Assembly (NCBI GenBank): GCA_963696505.1
Contig: CAVOKN010000003.1
Coordinates: 1 to 56,310, forward strand
Direction: 5' to 3'
Source of the DNA: CAVOKN01 sp963696505
GTDB lineage: Bacteria; Pseudomonadota; Gammaproteobacteria; Burkholderiales; Rhodocyclaceae
DNA: 56,310 bases
Made by a program: the position numbers and the translations under genes. The notes beneath the pieces are model-generated. The model was not told the origin of the DNA. It saw only the letters and a program-made list of their open reading frames with translations, and searched no databases. Below are positions 35,855-45,137 of this stretch, one piece after another (within the stretch, counting starts at the first letter, position 1; every line of letters starts with the position of its first letter).

Positions 35855-36069
35855 GTTTCAATCTCCTTTCCAGGAGCCACTCGCAACGCTTGCCGAGGTT
35901 GAGCATAGTGCGAGCGCACATACTCGGCAAGATCGGCGTTGAGAAACACCCAGCGCTTGCCGGTCTTCGCTCCCGGCAGCGCGCCGCACTTGGCCCGGCG
36001 CCGCACCTCCTCCGGGTGCAGCTTGAGGAAGATGGCAGCCTCCTCCAGCGTCAAAGTCCTGAGTTCCAT
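35731..36069 (-). CDS. Helix-turn-helix (AlpA/excisionase-like) protein
   Basis: This is a 112-residue protein. Residues 1-50 form an HTH_17/excisionase-type winged helix (LTLEEAAIFLKLHPEEVRRR, KRWVFLNADLAEYV). The C-terminal half is Ser/Arg-rich. AGGAGGGG precedes the ATG. The final 124 bases overlap the integrase start in another frame; this long overlap is, as I recall, seen in relatives. It probably controls integrase expression or directs excision. Confidence 0.8.
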   Translation of the reverse strand: MELRTLTLEEAAIFLKLHPEEVRRRAKCGALPGAKTGKRWVFLNADLAEYVRSHYAQPRQALRVAPGKEIETCHSINAEVRGGSMSPRPPASALDALLALPSAARRRNCTTS

Positions 36070-36095
36070 CGCCCCTCCTGCAAATCATTTCGACG

Positions 36096-36575
36096 TTACC
36101 GGCCGAGATACACCACCACCTGCTCGCGCCCATGCCCCATCTCGCGGGAGATCAGGAGCCGCACCTCCCGATCCAGCGCCTTCTGCGCGGCGTCAGCTCC
36201 TTGGATTCGGCCCGCCGCAGCACGGGCACTCCCAACCGGTTTTCTCCCGGTAACGCCGCTGGGCATACTGGTGGCGGTGGCCATGGACCCCGTGGATGCC
36301 GGCGGCGCGGCACTGGCTCTTGAAGCGGTTGCGCTGCTGCTTGTAGCTCATGTCCGCCGGGATCAGGCTCCCCTGGCCGGCGAAGGCCTTGATTTCGTCC
36401 ACCAGGGCCCGCTGCTCGGCGGTGAGGATCGGAATCTCGCGCTCGCGCCCGCCCTTGGTCCAGGAATCCTTGAGCACCAGCCGGTCGCCGCGGTCGGCCC
36501 AGGCGATCCGGATCTTCTGGGACTCTTCCAGGCGCAGGCCAAAAGCCGCCTGCAGGCGCAGCGCGTAGCGGCAGC
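36096..36575 (-). pseudogene. Remnant of an integrase-domain protein, cut by ISAzo13
   Basis: The C-terminal part of a phage-integrase-like protein is read as RYALRLQAAFGLRLEESQKI, then KDSWTKGGREREIPIL, QQRNRFKSQC, GHRHQYAQRRYREKTGWECP, and after two small frame changes near 36,190-36,235 LDREVRLLISREMGHGREQV up to the stop at 36,096. The beginning is missing because the IS element at 36,576 interrupts it. The piece contains the HxxR-like GHRHQYAQRRY and the terminal MGHGR. It is probably non-functional. Confidence 0.7.
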
Positions 36576-37896
36576 TTAGGCGTTAAGCAAATATAACTTG
36601 AACAATAAGAGTTATTCGCTATGATGAAGCCATGGGTGACCTGGCGATGATCGAGGCGAAATTCCAAGCGCTGTCCGGGCGGCTGGACGAAGCAACCTTG
36701 CGCATGTGGGCGGCGACGGAGGCGCGTAGTCTCGGACGTGGGGGTGTCAGTGCCGTAGCCAAGGCGATCGGCATGTCGCGGACGACGATTCACACGGGCC
36801 TTGCCGAACTGAAGGCGGCGGCTTCGGCACCTGCGGGGAAGAGCGAGGCACGGCCACGCGTTCGCGCGACGGGCGGTGGACAAAGAAGCTGACGGCCAAG
36901 GATGCCAATCTGTTGCAAGATCTGGACGCACTCGTCGAGCCGACATCGCGCGGCGACCCGATGTCGCCGCTGCGTTGGACCTGCAAGAGCACCTACCGTT
37001 TGGCTGAAGAACTGCAACGACTGGGGCACGAAGTCAGCCAGCGCACAGTCTGCGATCTTCTGACCCAGATGGAATACAGCCTTCAGTCCACCCGGAAGAC
37101 GCGGGAGGGCGGGCAGCATGAAGATCGGGATGCGCAGTTTGCCCACATTGCCAGGACCGTAGCTGAATACCAGGCCGCCGGCGACCCGGTCATTTCCGTC
37201 AACACCAAGAAGAAGGAATTGATCGGTGATTTCAAGAATGCCGGCAAGGAGTGGCAACCCAAGGGCTCGCCCGAGGAAGTCAGGGTCCATGACTTGCTCG
37301 ATCCTGAATTGGGCAAGGTCGCTCCCTATGGCGTTTATGATCTGACCGCCAATGCCGGCTGGGTCAACGTCGGCATTGATCACGACACCGCCGAGTTCGC
37401 GGTGGAGAGCATTCGGCGCTGGTGGCGCGAAATGGGCGAGGCGAGCTATCCGTGTGCCCGTCGGCTGTTGATCACCGCTGACTGTGGTGGCAGCAATGGT
37501 CACCGGGTCCGACTGTGGCGAAGGGAATTGCAGAAATTCGCCGACCAACTGGAACTGCCGGTCCAGGTTTGTCATTTCCCGCCCGGCACCAGCAAGTGGA
37601 ACAAGATCGAGCACCGCATGTTCTGCCACATCACCGCCAATTGGCGAGGGCGACCGTTGATCAGCCGGCAAGTCGTGGTGAATCTGATCGGCAGCACAAC
37701 CACCCGCGAGGGCTTGCGCATCAAGGCAGGCATTGACGAAAACACCTACGCAAAGGGCATCAAGGTAACGGACGAGGAACTCGCCACTCTCGCGATAGAA
37801 CGCGACGAGTTTCATGGCGAATGGAACTACCGATTGTCGCCTCGAAATCCGCATGTCCGGCTATAATTGTTCAAGTTATTATTTCTCGACTCCTTA
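36576..37896 (+). mobile_element. ISAzo13-family insertion sequence
   Basis: This element is about 1.3 kb with one transposase gene. Inverted ends are readable: TAACTTGAACAAT at 36,594-36,606 faces ATTGTTCAAGTTA at 37,866-37,878. Imperfect matches continue outward to TTAGGCG on the left and CTCCTTA on the right. I see no clear target duplication. The left flank is an integrase-domain gene and the right flank an IstB fragment, so the surrounding DNA was already rearranged or recombined. Confidence 0.75.
36632..37866 (+). pseudogene. ISAzo13-family transposase (single frameshift)
   Basis: The first 87 codons (MGDLAMIEAKFQALSGRLDE, HTH VSAVAKAIGMSRTTIH) end at a TGA near 36,890. The remaining protein continues in another frame with TKKLTAKDANLLQDLDALVE, SPLRWTCKSTYRLAEEL and the catalytic core VISVNTKKKELIGDF, VNVGIDHDTAEFAVESIRRW, LLITADCGGSNGHRVRLW and FPPGTSKWNKIEHRMFC. 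The DDE residues are in DTKKK-like, TADCGGSN and KIEHR. A one-base change in GGCGGTGG joins the parts to about 412 residues. Whether it is a natural mutation or a sequencing indel is open. Confidence 0.82.
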
Positions 37897-37944
37897 GGTC
37901 ACTCACCCGATCGAGCTGCGCCGGGACGAGATCCTTGGCCTTGG

Positions 37945-38240
37945 AGACACGGGTCGGCTACCTGTCCTATTCCAACCGCCACGCCGATCTGCTGTTCGAG
38001 CTGATCAACCGCCGTTACGAATCGGCCAGCACCGTAATCACTTCGAACCGGCCGTTCGCCGAATGGCCCGAGGTCTTCCCCAACGCCGCCTGCGTGGTGT
38101 CCATGGTCGATCGGCTGCTGCACCATGCTGAAATCATCGCCATCGAGGGCACCTCCTATCGCCTGAAGGAGGCACAGGAGCGCGCCGAACAGCGCAGTGC
38201 GCAGCGGCGCAAAGCGAAATCCGCCGGGCGCAAGTCATGA
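37945..38240 (+). pseudogene. IstB-like ATPase, C-terminal fragment
   Basis: The segment VGYLSYSNRHADLLFELINR followed by STVITSNRPFAEWPEVFPNA and MVDRLLHHAEIIAIEGTSYR is the C-terminal half of an IS21-type IstB/helper ATPase. It includes the sensor Asn and arginine region. Walker A and B are absent because sequence upstream of about 37,945 is unrelated. No IstA transposase is in the window. It is a leftover of an IS21-like element or of an IstB-type gene. The stop overlaps the next ORF by 4 bases. Confidence 0.75.
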
Positions 38241-38464
38241 AGTCGCCTGAGCTTCCTTCCGGCCTGCGCCAGGGAATCCCCTTCCTCCTCCCCGCGCACT
38301 GGTCGCCCGAGCAGGCCCTGGCGGTGTTCGAATTGCTCGACGATCTGCGCGAGCAGATCTGGCAGCACTATCAGCTGCAGTTGCTGGAATTGCTGCACGA
38401 GCAGCGCCTTCCCCCCGAGGATTCCGCCAGCCTGAGCCTGCCCTTCGAGGATCCGCCTTTCTGA
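38237..38464 (+). CDS. Small acidic protein coupled to the IstB fragment
   Basis: This is a 75-residue protein whose ATG overlaps the IstB stop (ATGA). It contains HWSPEQALAVFELLDDLREQ and a helix EQIWQHYQLQLLELLHEQ, and is acidic at the C-terminus. I do not know its function. Its coupling to an istB-like gene suggests it belonged to the same mobile element. A strong terminator hairpin follows 26 bases after the stop. Confidence 0.6.
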   Translation: MKSPELPSGLRQGIPFLLPAHWSPEQALAVFELLDDLREQIWQHYQLQLLELLHEQRLPPEDSASLSLPFEDPPF

Positions 38465-38490
38465 CCCTTCCCACTCATCACACCACAAAC

Positions 38491-38518
38491 GACGAGGGGC
38501 CTTCGCAGGCCCCTCGTC
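38491..38518 (+). terminator. Strong hairpin terminator after the IstB-linked gene
   Basis: GACGAGGGGCC, loop TTCGCA, GGCCCCTCGTC form a perfect 11-bp stem, followed by GCTTGGGTTCTT. Confidence 0.7.
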
Positions 38519-39151
38519 GCTTGGGTTCTTCCCCCTCAACCCTTCAACCTCCCGGTTCCGCCAAAATCTCCCGTCAGATTCTTTCGGATTTCCACAGCCG
38601 CTAACATCACCTGCACCGCCGGCGTGGGGCGGGCTCTTCACAGGGCACCGTTGCGAGCACGGCCTGTTACACCTCATCAATGCCCCAGCCTTGCGGCTGT
38701 ACGCGCTTGCAGGGCTTAGCGCGCTGCGCTGTCCAGGGCTGGCTTCACCGCCGCAGCGGTCAGGTCTGTCAGCTACCTTCCAAGATCCTGCTGAATACTG
38801 CGATTCGAAGCGTTGAGAATCTGCCAGGAATCTATGTCGTCACGTGGCGCGATGCAAGGGCCATTGGAAACCCAGGCCGGGCGCGGCCTTCCGGGGTGGA
38901 GGGCGATTGTCCAGGCGAGACCGGACTGCCATGTAAGCCAGCCTCGTCGGGCTAGCGGTGCCGTACTGGATGCTCATCAGCCATGTCTGTCGCCGTCCTT
39001 GGAACGCGTTTGCGAACGTGAAGTGCATAGGCAGATGATCGCTGCGGTGCTGGATCCTGTTAACCCGGAGAGAAGGCTAAATCGGGGTTCTTTCGACATC
39101 GGGGTTGCCGCCCCGGCTTGCTCCACTCATGCCGGGGCTAGACTTTGGGCC
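38519..39151. other. Intergenic stretch without a convincing gene
   Basis: I see no protein family, RNA gene or repeat here. Open frames on both strands show no conserved motifs and no good start signals. It is probably mobile-element debris. Confidence 0.4.
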
Positions 39152-39352
39152 ATGATCAGGGACGGACAGCGCATACGCCTCACCCGGGAGGAGAGCGCCT
39201 TTCTCGATGGGCTGGTGCAGGAACACGTTTCCCCGCGCAGCGTTGCCGACTACAACGCGTGGCTCGACCATGCCATCCGCGATCTGTCCAAAGCTGACCC
39301 CGAAGAGCGCCTATTCAGGCGTGTGATCGAGCGAATGAAGGTCGATCCCTGA
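39152..39352 (+). CDS. Small hypothetical protein
   Basis: This 66-residue ORF begins MIRDGQRIRLTREESAFLDG and ends AIRDLSKADPEERLFRRVIERM. It is amphipathic and mostly helical. No ribosome binding site stands out. It could be an antitoxin-like or phage-type small regulator, but there is no motif to prove it. It is followed on the other strand by a possible 26-residue ORF (39,395-39,315, AGGGGAACGAAG before ATG). Confidence 0.4.
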   Translation: MIRDGQRIRLTREESAFLDGLVQEHVSPRSVADYNAWLDHAIRDLSKADPEERLFRRVIERMKVDP

Positions 39353-39663
39353 CTGGCCGTTTGTCGTCTGCTTTCGGTTTCTTTGCTGTCGTCATCTTCG
39401 TTCCCCTGTTCTGATCCTCCCGAGATGACAGGACAGGAACGGGGACGGCGGGAATCCATCCTTGCGGAACCGGTCGCCCGAGGCGATGAAGATGGATACC
39501 AGCGCTACCGACTGCCCGGCGAAGCCGACCGATTGCGCGACGATGACGAAAGGACGCATCAGCACGATACACGAGTTAGTGCACGACGCAATAAGCGAAT
39601 CGTGATAAAACACAAAAGGCGAACGTAGCGACTGCATCACCAGTGACGGGAAACCCGCGCCCC
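39353..39663. other. Gap upstream of the AbiEi/Fic gene with possible operator
   Basis: No gene of normal size is seen. Around 39,560-39,615 there is an A/T-richer stretch with repeated CACGA/TGCACG words (ATACACGAGTTAGTGCACGA), a candidate operator or promoter for the fic gene downstream. This is a visual impression only. Confidence 0.3.
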
Positions 39664-41203
39664 ATGGCAACCCCTTCCGAGAAACTGGCTCAATCCCTTG
39701 AGGTGTTGCAAGCGCTTCAGGATCGGGGCATGGGCGCGATCCGCTCGGCGGACCTGACCCGTACCCACCGCGAGAGGCTGATCAAGGGCGGCTTCCTGCA
39801 GGAAGTGATGAAGGGCTGGTACATCCCGGCCCGTCCTAACGAGATCGCCGGGGAAAGCACGGCCTGGTACGCCGTGTACTGGGACTTCTGCGCGACCTAT
39901 CTGAAGGAGCGCTTTGGCAAGGACTGGTGCCTGTCCCCCGAGCAATCGCTGTTGCTCCACGCCGGCAACCGCACCGTCCCGCGCCAGCTTCTGGTGCGCG
40001 TACAAGGGAAGGCCCGCAACAACGTCACCCCCTTCCCGCATGGGACTTCGCTCCTGGATGTCCGCGCGAGCGTGCCACAGGAGGACGATGTCACGGAACT
40101 GAACGGGTTGCGCCTGTTCGCGCTCCCGGCCGCGCTTGTGGCTTGTGCGCCCGCGTTCTATACCCGGAACCCGACCGACGCGCGCGCTGTTCTGGCGACG
40201 GTGCGCGATGCGTCCGACATTCTCCCGCGCCTGCTGGAGAGCGGTCACAGCACGATTGCCGGACGCCTCGCCGGAGCTTTCCGCAACATCGGCCGCGATC
40301 GCCTGGCTGCGGAGATCGTCGAGACCATGCGCGCGGCCGGTTACGACGTGCGCGAGAACGATCCTTTTGAATCGCCCCCGCCACTCACCTTCAGCGCGCG
40401 CGCGACCTCCCCTTACGTCAATCGCATCCGGCTGATGTGGCAGGAAATGCGCGAACCCGTGATCGCCCGCTTTCCAAAGGCAACGGGATTGCCCCGAGAA
40501 CACAGGGGCCTACCTGAAACACGTCGAAGGCGTGTATGTCACTGACGCCTATCACTCGCTTTCGATCGAAGGCTATCAGGTGAGCCGCGATCTGATCGAG
40601 CGGGTCCGTGCCGGAAACTGGAATCCGGACCGAAAGGAGGACGACCGGAACCAGCGCAATGCACTGGCGGCGCGCGGGTACTGGCAGGCATTCCAGGCCG
40701 TGCGGATCAGCCTGAAAAAGGTGCTGCGCGGCGAGAGTCCCGGTGCGGTGGCCGATGACGATCATCGCTTGTGGTATCGGGAGATGTTCGCCCCGAGCGT
40801 GACGATCGGCCTGCTGCGACCGGCCGATCTGGCCGGATATCGCAACGGACAGGTCTATATCCGCCGCTCGATGCACGTCCCGCCCAATCGCGACGCCGTG
40901 CGCGACCTGATGCCTGCATTCTTCGAATTGTTGCGGGAGGAATCCGAGCCCGCCGTGCGCGTGGTGCTCGGGCACTTCGTGTTCGTGTACATCCACCCCT
41001 ACATGGACGGCAACGGCCGCATCGGGCGCTTTCTCATGAACTTGATGCTGGCGTCCGGCGGTTATCCGTGGACCGTGGTTCCGGTCGAACAGCGCGCCAC
41101 GTACTTGGCTGCACTCGAAGAGGCGAGCGTCGGCCAGAACATCGTCCCGTTTGCCGACTTCCTGGCCGAGCTGATCGAGCGCGGGTTCAAGGGCACGGAG
41201 TGA
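39664..41203 (+). pseudogene. AbiEi-like N-terminal domain fused to Fic domain (single frameshift)
   Basis: Residues 1-275 (MATPSEKLAQSLEVLQALQD, MKGWYIPARPNEIAGESTAW) resemble AbiEi-type antitoxin/regulator domains with a winged-helix start. The frame breaks at a CCCC run near 40,492. The remainder (AYLKHVEGVYVTDAYHSLSI and on) is a Fic domain. Its motif HPYMDGNGRIGRFLMN has the catalytic His, the acidic residue and both Arg needed for AMPylation; the flap region is YRNGQVYIRRSMHVPP. Deleting one C restores a single protein of about 512 residues. I recall uninterrupted relatives of this layout, so an indel is likely. Fic enzymes modify proteins with AMP and act as toxins or regulators; here the N-terminal half may keep the enzyme in check (inference). 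Confidence 0.82.
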
Positions 41204-41908
41204 ACCGGGAGCCCTGGGTTGCGCCGAATACGGGGCAAGCTCATCCCCGAAAATGAGTGGTCCCTCCGGCCGATCTGGGTGCATCGGCGGTTGCCCGACC
41301 CGAGTCGGCTCAGCGAGGGAGAGCGCTATCGACAGTACCGCTCGCTCCGACCGGCTGCTGGCCCCTCGGCAGCCGATCTTCCCCGGACCGAGCCAACCGT
41401 CAGCGGATCGGCCTTATGTGGAGCTCCACTTAAGGCCGACAAGCTGGCGTCATCGCCGGGATTCTGAACGGCAGATCCACCCACGGCAGCTTGATCATGC
41501 CATATGAGTGACGGCTCAGGACTCCTCACTTGCCTGTCGCCAGGCCTCCGTCGAGGTCGCTGGTTCGGCCAAACCGGTCACAGGACGACGTCGAGCGAGC
41601 GGCAGGTATCCGGCAGTCAACCGACCTTGGGGCCAACGCGGCATCGAACGTCAGCTCCCCATCATGCCACCGGCAACTGGCGCCCCTCAACAGACGGTCG
41701 ATCCGTAATCGCTCTGATGGCTGGTAACAGGTGCAAGACCGACATTGCATGTCGCCGGCACTTGTCGTTCGACGAAAATCGATGGTGTCGGCTAGTATCT
41801 GGCCTGAAGTTTCTGTAGGGCGACCAGGCCGAAGGTGCGGACGATGGACAAGACCAGCCACATTTCACACTTGCGTATGGCGACGAACAAAATTCCGGGG
41901 GCTGCCTG
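41204..41908. other. Intergenic stretch of about 700 bases without a clear gene
   Basis: The first 250 bases can be read as a plus-strand frame (KLIPENEWSLRPIWVHRRLP) with no recognised family. The rest shows no motif on either strand. It probably contains the promoter of the HNH-RecQ gene. Base composition becomes visibly richer in A and T from about 41,880. Confidence 0.35.
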
Positions 41909-43606
41909 ATGACGCCAGCGCGCAGCAGTGAGGAACAGGGCGAATGGTTGAGCGCACGGAAGATAGTCCTGGCGAGAGACCAGCACCGATGTCAGCGATG
42001 CCAAGAGCTATGCGCGAAGGGGGATGCGGATGTTCATCACGTTGTTCCAAGGAGCCTTGGTGGATCAGACGAGCCGAGCAACTTGATCACGCTGTGCGAT
42101 GGATGTCATGGAGCTGTTCACCCGAACCAGCAGGCCATACTTTCACAAGGCTTCTTGCGCCGGTGGGCGCTGAAGCTGGCCTTGTGGCTTGATAAGGTTG
42201 GGGAGTTCCCGGCAGAGGCGGGAAATCTAAGAGCTGCATTGGCAGTTCTCGGAGTGCGCGAATTCCGGGGTCGCCAGTTGGAGGTCGTACTTGCAGCGCT
42301 GAAGCGCCAGTCTGTGTTGATGGTGAGTCCAACAGGGTCGGGAAAGACGCTTTGCTTCCAGGTTCCAGCGCTACTTACCCACGGAACAACAGTAGTCGTC
42401 GCTCCTCTCAAAGCCTTAATGGCTGATCAAGTTAGTAGCCTCCAGAAAAAGCAAGTCCCTGCGACCTTCATCAACAGCGACCTTGGGACTGATGAAAAGG
42501 CTGTCCGCTATGACTTGCTCAAACAGCGGGCCCTCAAGTTTCTATATGTCGCGCCGGAGAGATTCGATCCGAGTCTCGTGAAACCGGGAGACGTTGAGAA
42601 GATCCGTTCGATAGAGCTCAGCTATTTCGTTGTTGACGAAGCTCATTGCGTTGATAAATGGGGAAGAGACTTCCGACCTAGCTATGGCCAACTTAGCGCA
42701 GTTAGACGAAACTGGAAAGATCCGCCTATCCTCGCCTTTACTGCGACGGCTACGCTAGAGACACAAAAGCGGATTCTCGATTCGCTCGGGATTCCAGATG
42801 CTGAGGTGGTTACGACTGACATAGATCGGCCTAATATTGCATTATTAAGACTGCGAACTTCTATTGAGAATGAAAGATTTCGGATCATAGACGATCTCAT
42901 TGCCTTGGTACCACACGGACGCTCAATGATCTTCGTGCCAACAAAGAAGATTGGCGAGATGATTTCGGTGCGACTTGCGAAGGTCGGACGCAGCACCCCG
43001 TTCTTTCATAGCAAGTTGGATGCCAACACGCGAGAACAACTTTTCGGACGCTTTCAAGGACGTCTTCATCCGCCACTGAATACGATCATATGCACCAACG
43101 CTTTTGGAATGGGTTTGGATATCCCAGACGTTCGGCTAGTTGTTCATTGGCAACACCCTGCGTCGGTAGAGGACTATCTGCAGGAGTTCGGTCGGGCTGG
43201 ACGTGATGGCAAGCAGTCTCTTGCGGTTTTATTTACGCAGGATAGCCTTGATAACAGAACTGATACCGGGCTACTTGAGTTTATGGCCAAGCACTCTGTA
43301 GATAATGTGGCAGCGGCAGACAGTGTTCGTGACGCGTTACTCAAGAACAAGATCGACGATATCAATAAGTTGGCAGAGCTGTCTTTCACCGAGGCATGTT
43401 TCAGAGAGTCCATTAAGCGAATGTTTGTTGCACCAGAGGTTCCTGTTCGAAAATCGTTGGCGAGGCGCCTGCTTGAGTGGGTCTTCCTGAAGAGCGAGCG
43501 AGTTCGTAGCAGCGCCTGGTGCTGTGATGCTTGCGATCACGTTTCCACTTCAAACTACCGTGATTGGGCCGGACAGGTTTTCTATGAGGGCCACAAGTCT
43601 GCGTAA
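41909..43606 (+). CDS. HNH nuclease fused to RecQ-like DEAH helicase
   Basis: This is a 565-residue fusion. Residues about 15-75 form an HNH nuclease: zinc Cys pair in RCQRCQELC, then DVHHVVPRSLGGSDEPSNLI and LCDGCHGAVHP. Residues about 100-480 are a RecQ-type helicase: motif 0 FRGRQLEVVLAAL, Walker A SPTGSGKTLCFQVPAL, Walker B VVDEAHCVDKWGRDFRPSYG, motif III AFTATATLE, motifs V-VI TNAFGMGLDIPD and YLQEFGRAGRDG. A short zinc-like CCDACD follows near 545. RQC-winged-helix and HRDC domains are absent. Codon and base use are AT-richer than the neighbours, suggesting recent transfer. In an integrative element, this architecture suggests DNA defence or element maintenance (inference). Both domains look complete. 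Confidence 0.9.
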   Translation: MTPARSSEEQGEWLSARKIVLARDQHRCQRCQELCAKGDADVHHVVPRSLGGSDEPSNLITLCDGCHGAVHPNQQAILSQGFLRRWALKLALWLDKVGEFPAEAGNLRAALAVLGVREFRGRQLEVVLAALKRQSVLMVSPTGSGKTLCFQVPALLTHGTTVVVAPLKALMADQVSSLQKKQVPATFINSDLGTDEKAVRYDLLKQRALKFLYVAPERFDPSLVKPGDVEKIRSIELSYFVVDEAHCVDKWGRDFRPSYGQLSAVRRNWKDPPILAFTATATLETQKRILDSLGIPDAEVVTTDIDRPNIALLRLRTSIENERFRIIDDLIALVPHGRSMIFVPTKKIGEMISVRLAKVGRSTPFFHSKLDANTREQLFGRFQGRLHPPLNTIICTNAFGMGLDIPDVRLVVHWQHPASVEDYLQEFGRAGRDGKQSLAVLFTQDSLDNRTDTGLLEFMAKHSVDNVAAADSVRDALLKNKIDDINKLAELSFTEACFRESIKRMFVAPEVPVRKSLARRLLEWVFLKSERVRSSAWCCDACDHVSTSNYRDWAGQVFYEGHKSA

Positions 43607-44470
43607 GCGCAGGTGGCCCATTCTGTCCACCCGCTTCCACCGCCTAGCCGTAGCCCGCCGCAACCCCACCCCACCAAGAGAACACACCGCGCCGGTCATA
43701 GGACGAACAGGGCCTTGGTATCAGGTAGCGACGAGGGCGGAATCGAACTGCTGACACTCGGATCACGGCAATCGCTTACGCAATCGTCGTAAACCCATGT
43801 AAAAATTCGTTTACAGTCAATAGGATATGACGGGGGCTTGTGTACAGTGCCGGAATGGCATCTACTCTCGATATTTCTCGGGAGACGCAGATGACGTTGC
43901 TGGAGGCGTTTGCACAGGTAGAGGATCACCGCAGAGGGCCGGCACAGCGCTACGATCTGAAGGAAATGATCGTGATGGCGATTTGTGCCGTGCTGTGCGG
44001 TGCGGACAGTTGGGTCGATGTCGCCGACTGGTGCGAAGGCGAGGAAGAATGGTTGAAGAGCTTCCTCACACTGAAGAAAGGGACGCCTTCGCATGACACG
44101 TTTGGCGAGGTGTTTCGCGTTCTGGACGCAGCGGTGTTCGAGCGTTGTTTTCGCCAGTGGGTTGCCAGCATCGTTGGCGTGGCCCAAGGCGTTGTGGCGT
44201 TCGACGGCAAGACGGTGCGCGGCTCGAAGGACGGAGCGAATACGGCGCTGCACATGGTCAGTGCCTACGCCAGCGCGCTGGGCGTATCGCTGGGGCAGGA
44301 AGGCAGTGCGGGCAAGGGCAATGAATTGGCCGCGTAACTACTCGCCCCCCAGCAGCCCCTCCTGATACCGGCGCAGCCAATTTCCGGAATTCGCGCTGCC
44401 GGAATTCGTGCTTGACAACATAGCGTCGAGCGCCTAGAGTTGGTCCGAGACCTTCACCGGGCCCCCTGCG

Positions 44471-45133
44471 ATGGGCAGCTACTTCGGCTCCAAGGCGACC
44501 TCGGGCTTGTGCCAGCCGATCATTGCCCTGATGCCCCCCCACGACACCTACATCGAGACCCACCTGGGCGGCGGGGCGATCATGCAGCGCAAGGCGCCGG
44601 CGCTGCGCAACATCGGCATCGATCTGAATGAGCGGGCGCTGGAGCGCTTGCAGTGCGACTACCCCGTGGAGAGGGTCAACGGCTGTGCCCACCGCTTTCT
44701 GGCGGCGTTCCCGTTCACCGGCCGGGAGCTGGTCTACAGCGACCCGCCCTACCTGCACCAGACCCGCAGCTCGGGGCGGCGTTATCGCTTCGAGTACACC
44801 GAGCAGGACCATCGCGAGCTCCTGGCGCTGCTCAAGGGCCTGCCCTGTGCGGTGATCCTGTCCGGCTACCCCTCGGCCCTCTACGACGCAGAGCTCGGCG
44901 ATTGGCAGCACCTGGAGCTGCAGGTCATGAACCAGGCCGGCGTGCGCACCGAGAAGCTGTGGCTGAACTTCATCCCGGACCGGGTGCACTGGGCACGCTT
45001 CGCCGGCAAGAATTTCACCGATCGGCAGCGTATCAAGCGCAAGGCCGAGAGCTGGGCGCGACGCTACCGGGCCATGCCGGCGCCCGAGCGCCTGGCGGTG
45101 CTGGCCGCGCTCATGGCCGTCGAGGCCACCTGA
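44471..45133 (+). CDS. D12-class (Dam-like) N6-adenine DNA methyltransferase, IS passenger
   Basis: This is a 220-residue methyltransferase. The start region MGSYFGSKATSGLCQPIIAL and THLGGGAIMQRKAP correspond to the SAM-binding motif of Dam-type enzymes (a divergent FxGxG). IGIDLNERALERL is the second SAM contact. The catalytic motif is VYSDPPYLHQTR. The target-recognition insert is short, so the protein is at the small end of the family. It is 4 bases upstream of, and in line with, the IS66 transposase, so both are in one transcript. It has no restriction partner. It may regulate transposition by methylating the element ends (inference). Confidence 0.85.
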   Translation: MGSYFGSKATSGLCQPIIALMPPHDTYIETHLGGGAIMQRKAPALRNIGIDLNERALERLQCDYPVERVNGCAHRFLAAFPFTGRELVYSDPPYLHQTRSSGRRYRFEYTEQDHRELLALLKGLPCAVILSGYPSALYDAELGDWQHLELQVMNQAGVRTEKLWLNFIPDRVHWARFAGKNFTDRQRIKRKAESWARRYRAMPAPERLAVLAALMAVEAT

Positions 45134-45137
45134 CGCG

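Noticed and set aside
36880..36900. Programmed frameshift in the ISAzo13 transposase
   Set aside because: To my knowledge members of this family are encoded by one continuous frame; GGCGGTGG is not a typical slippery site.
38519..39151. Small ORFs in the gap after the IstB-linked terminator
   Set aside because: No start signals, motifs or consistent coding character on either strand.
41204..41500. Plus-strand ORF after fic (KLIPENEWSLRPIW...)
   Set aside because: No recognised family and no clear start signal; listed only as part of the intergenic stretch.
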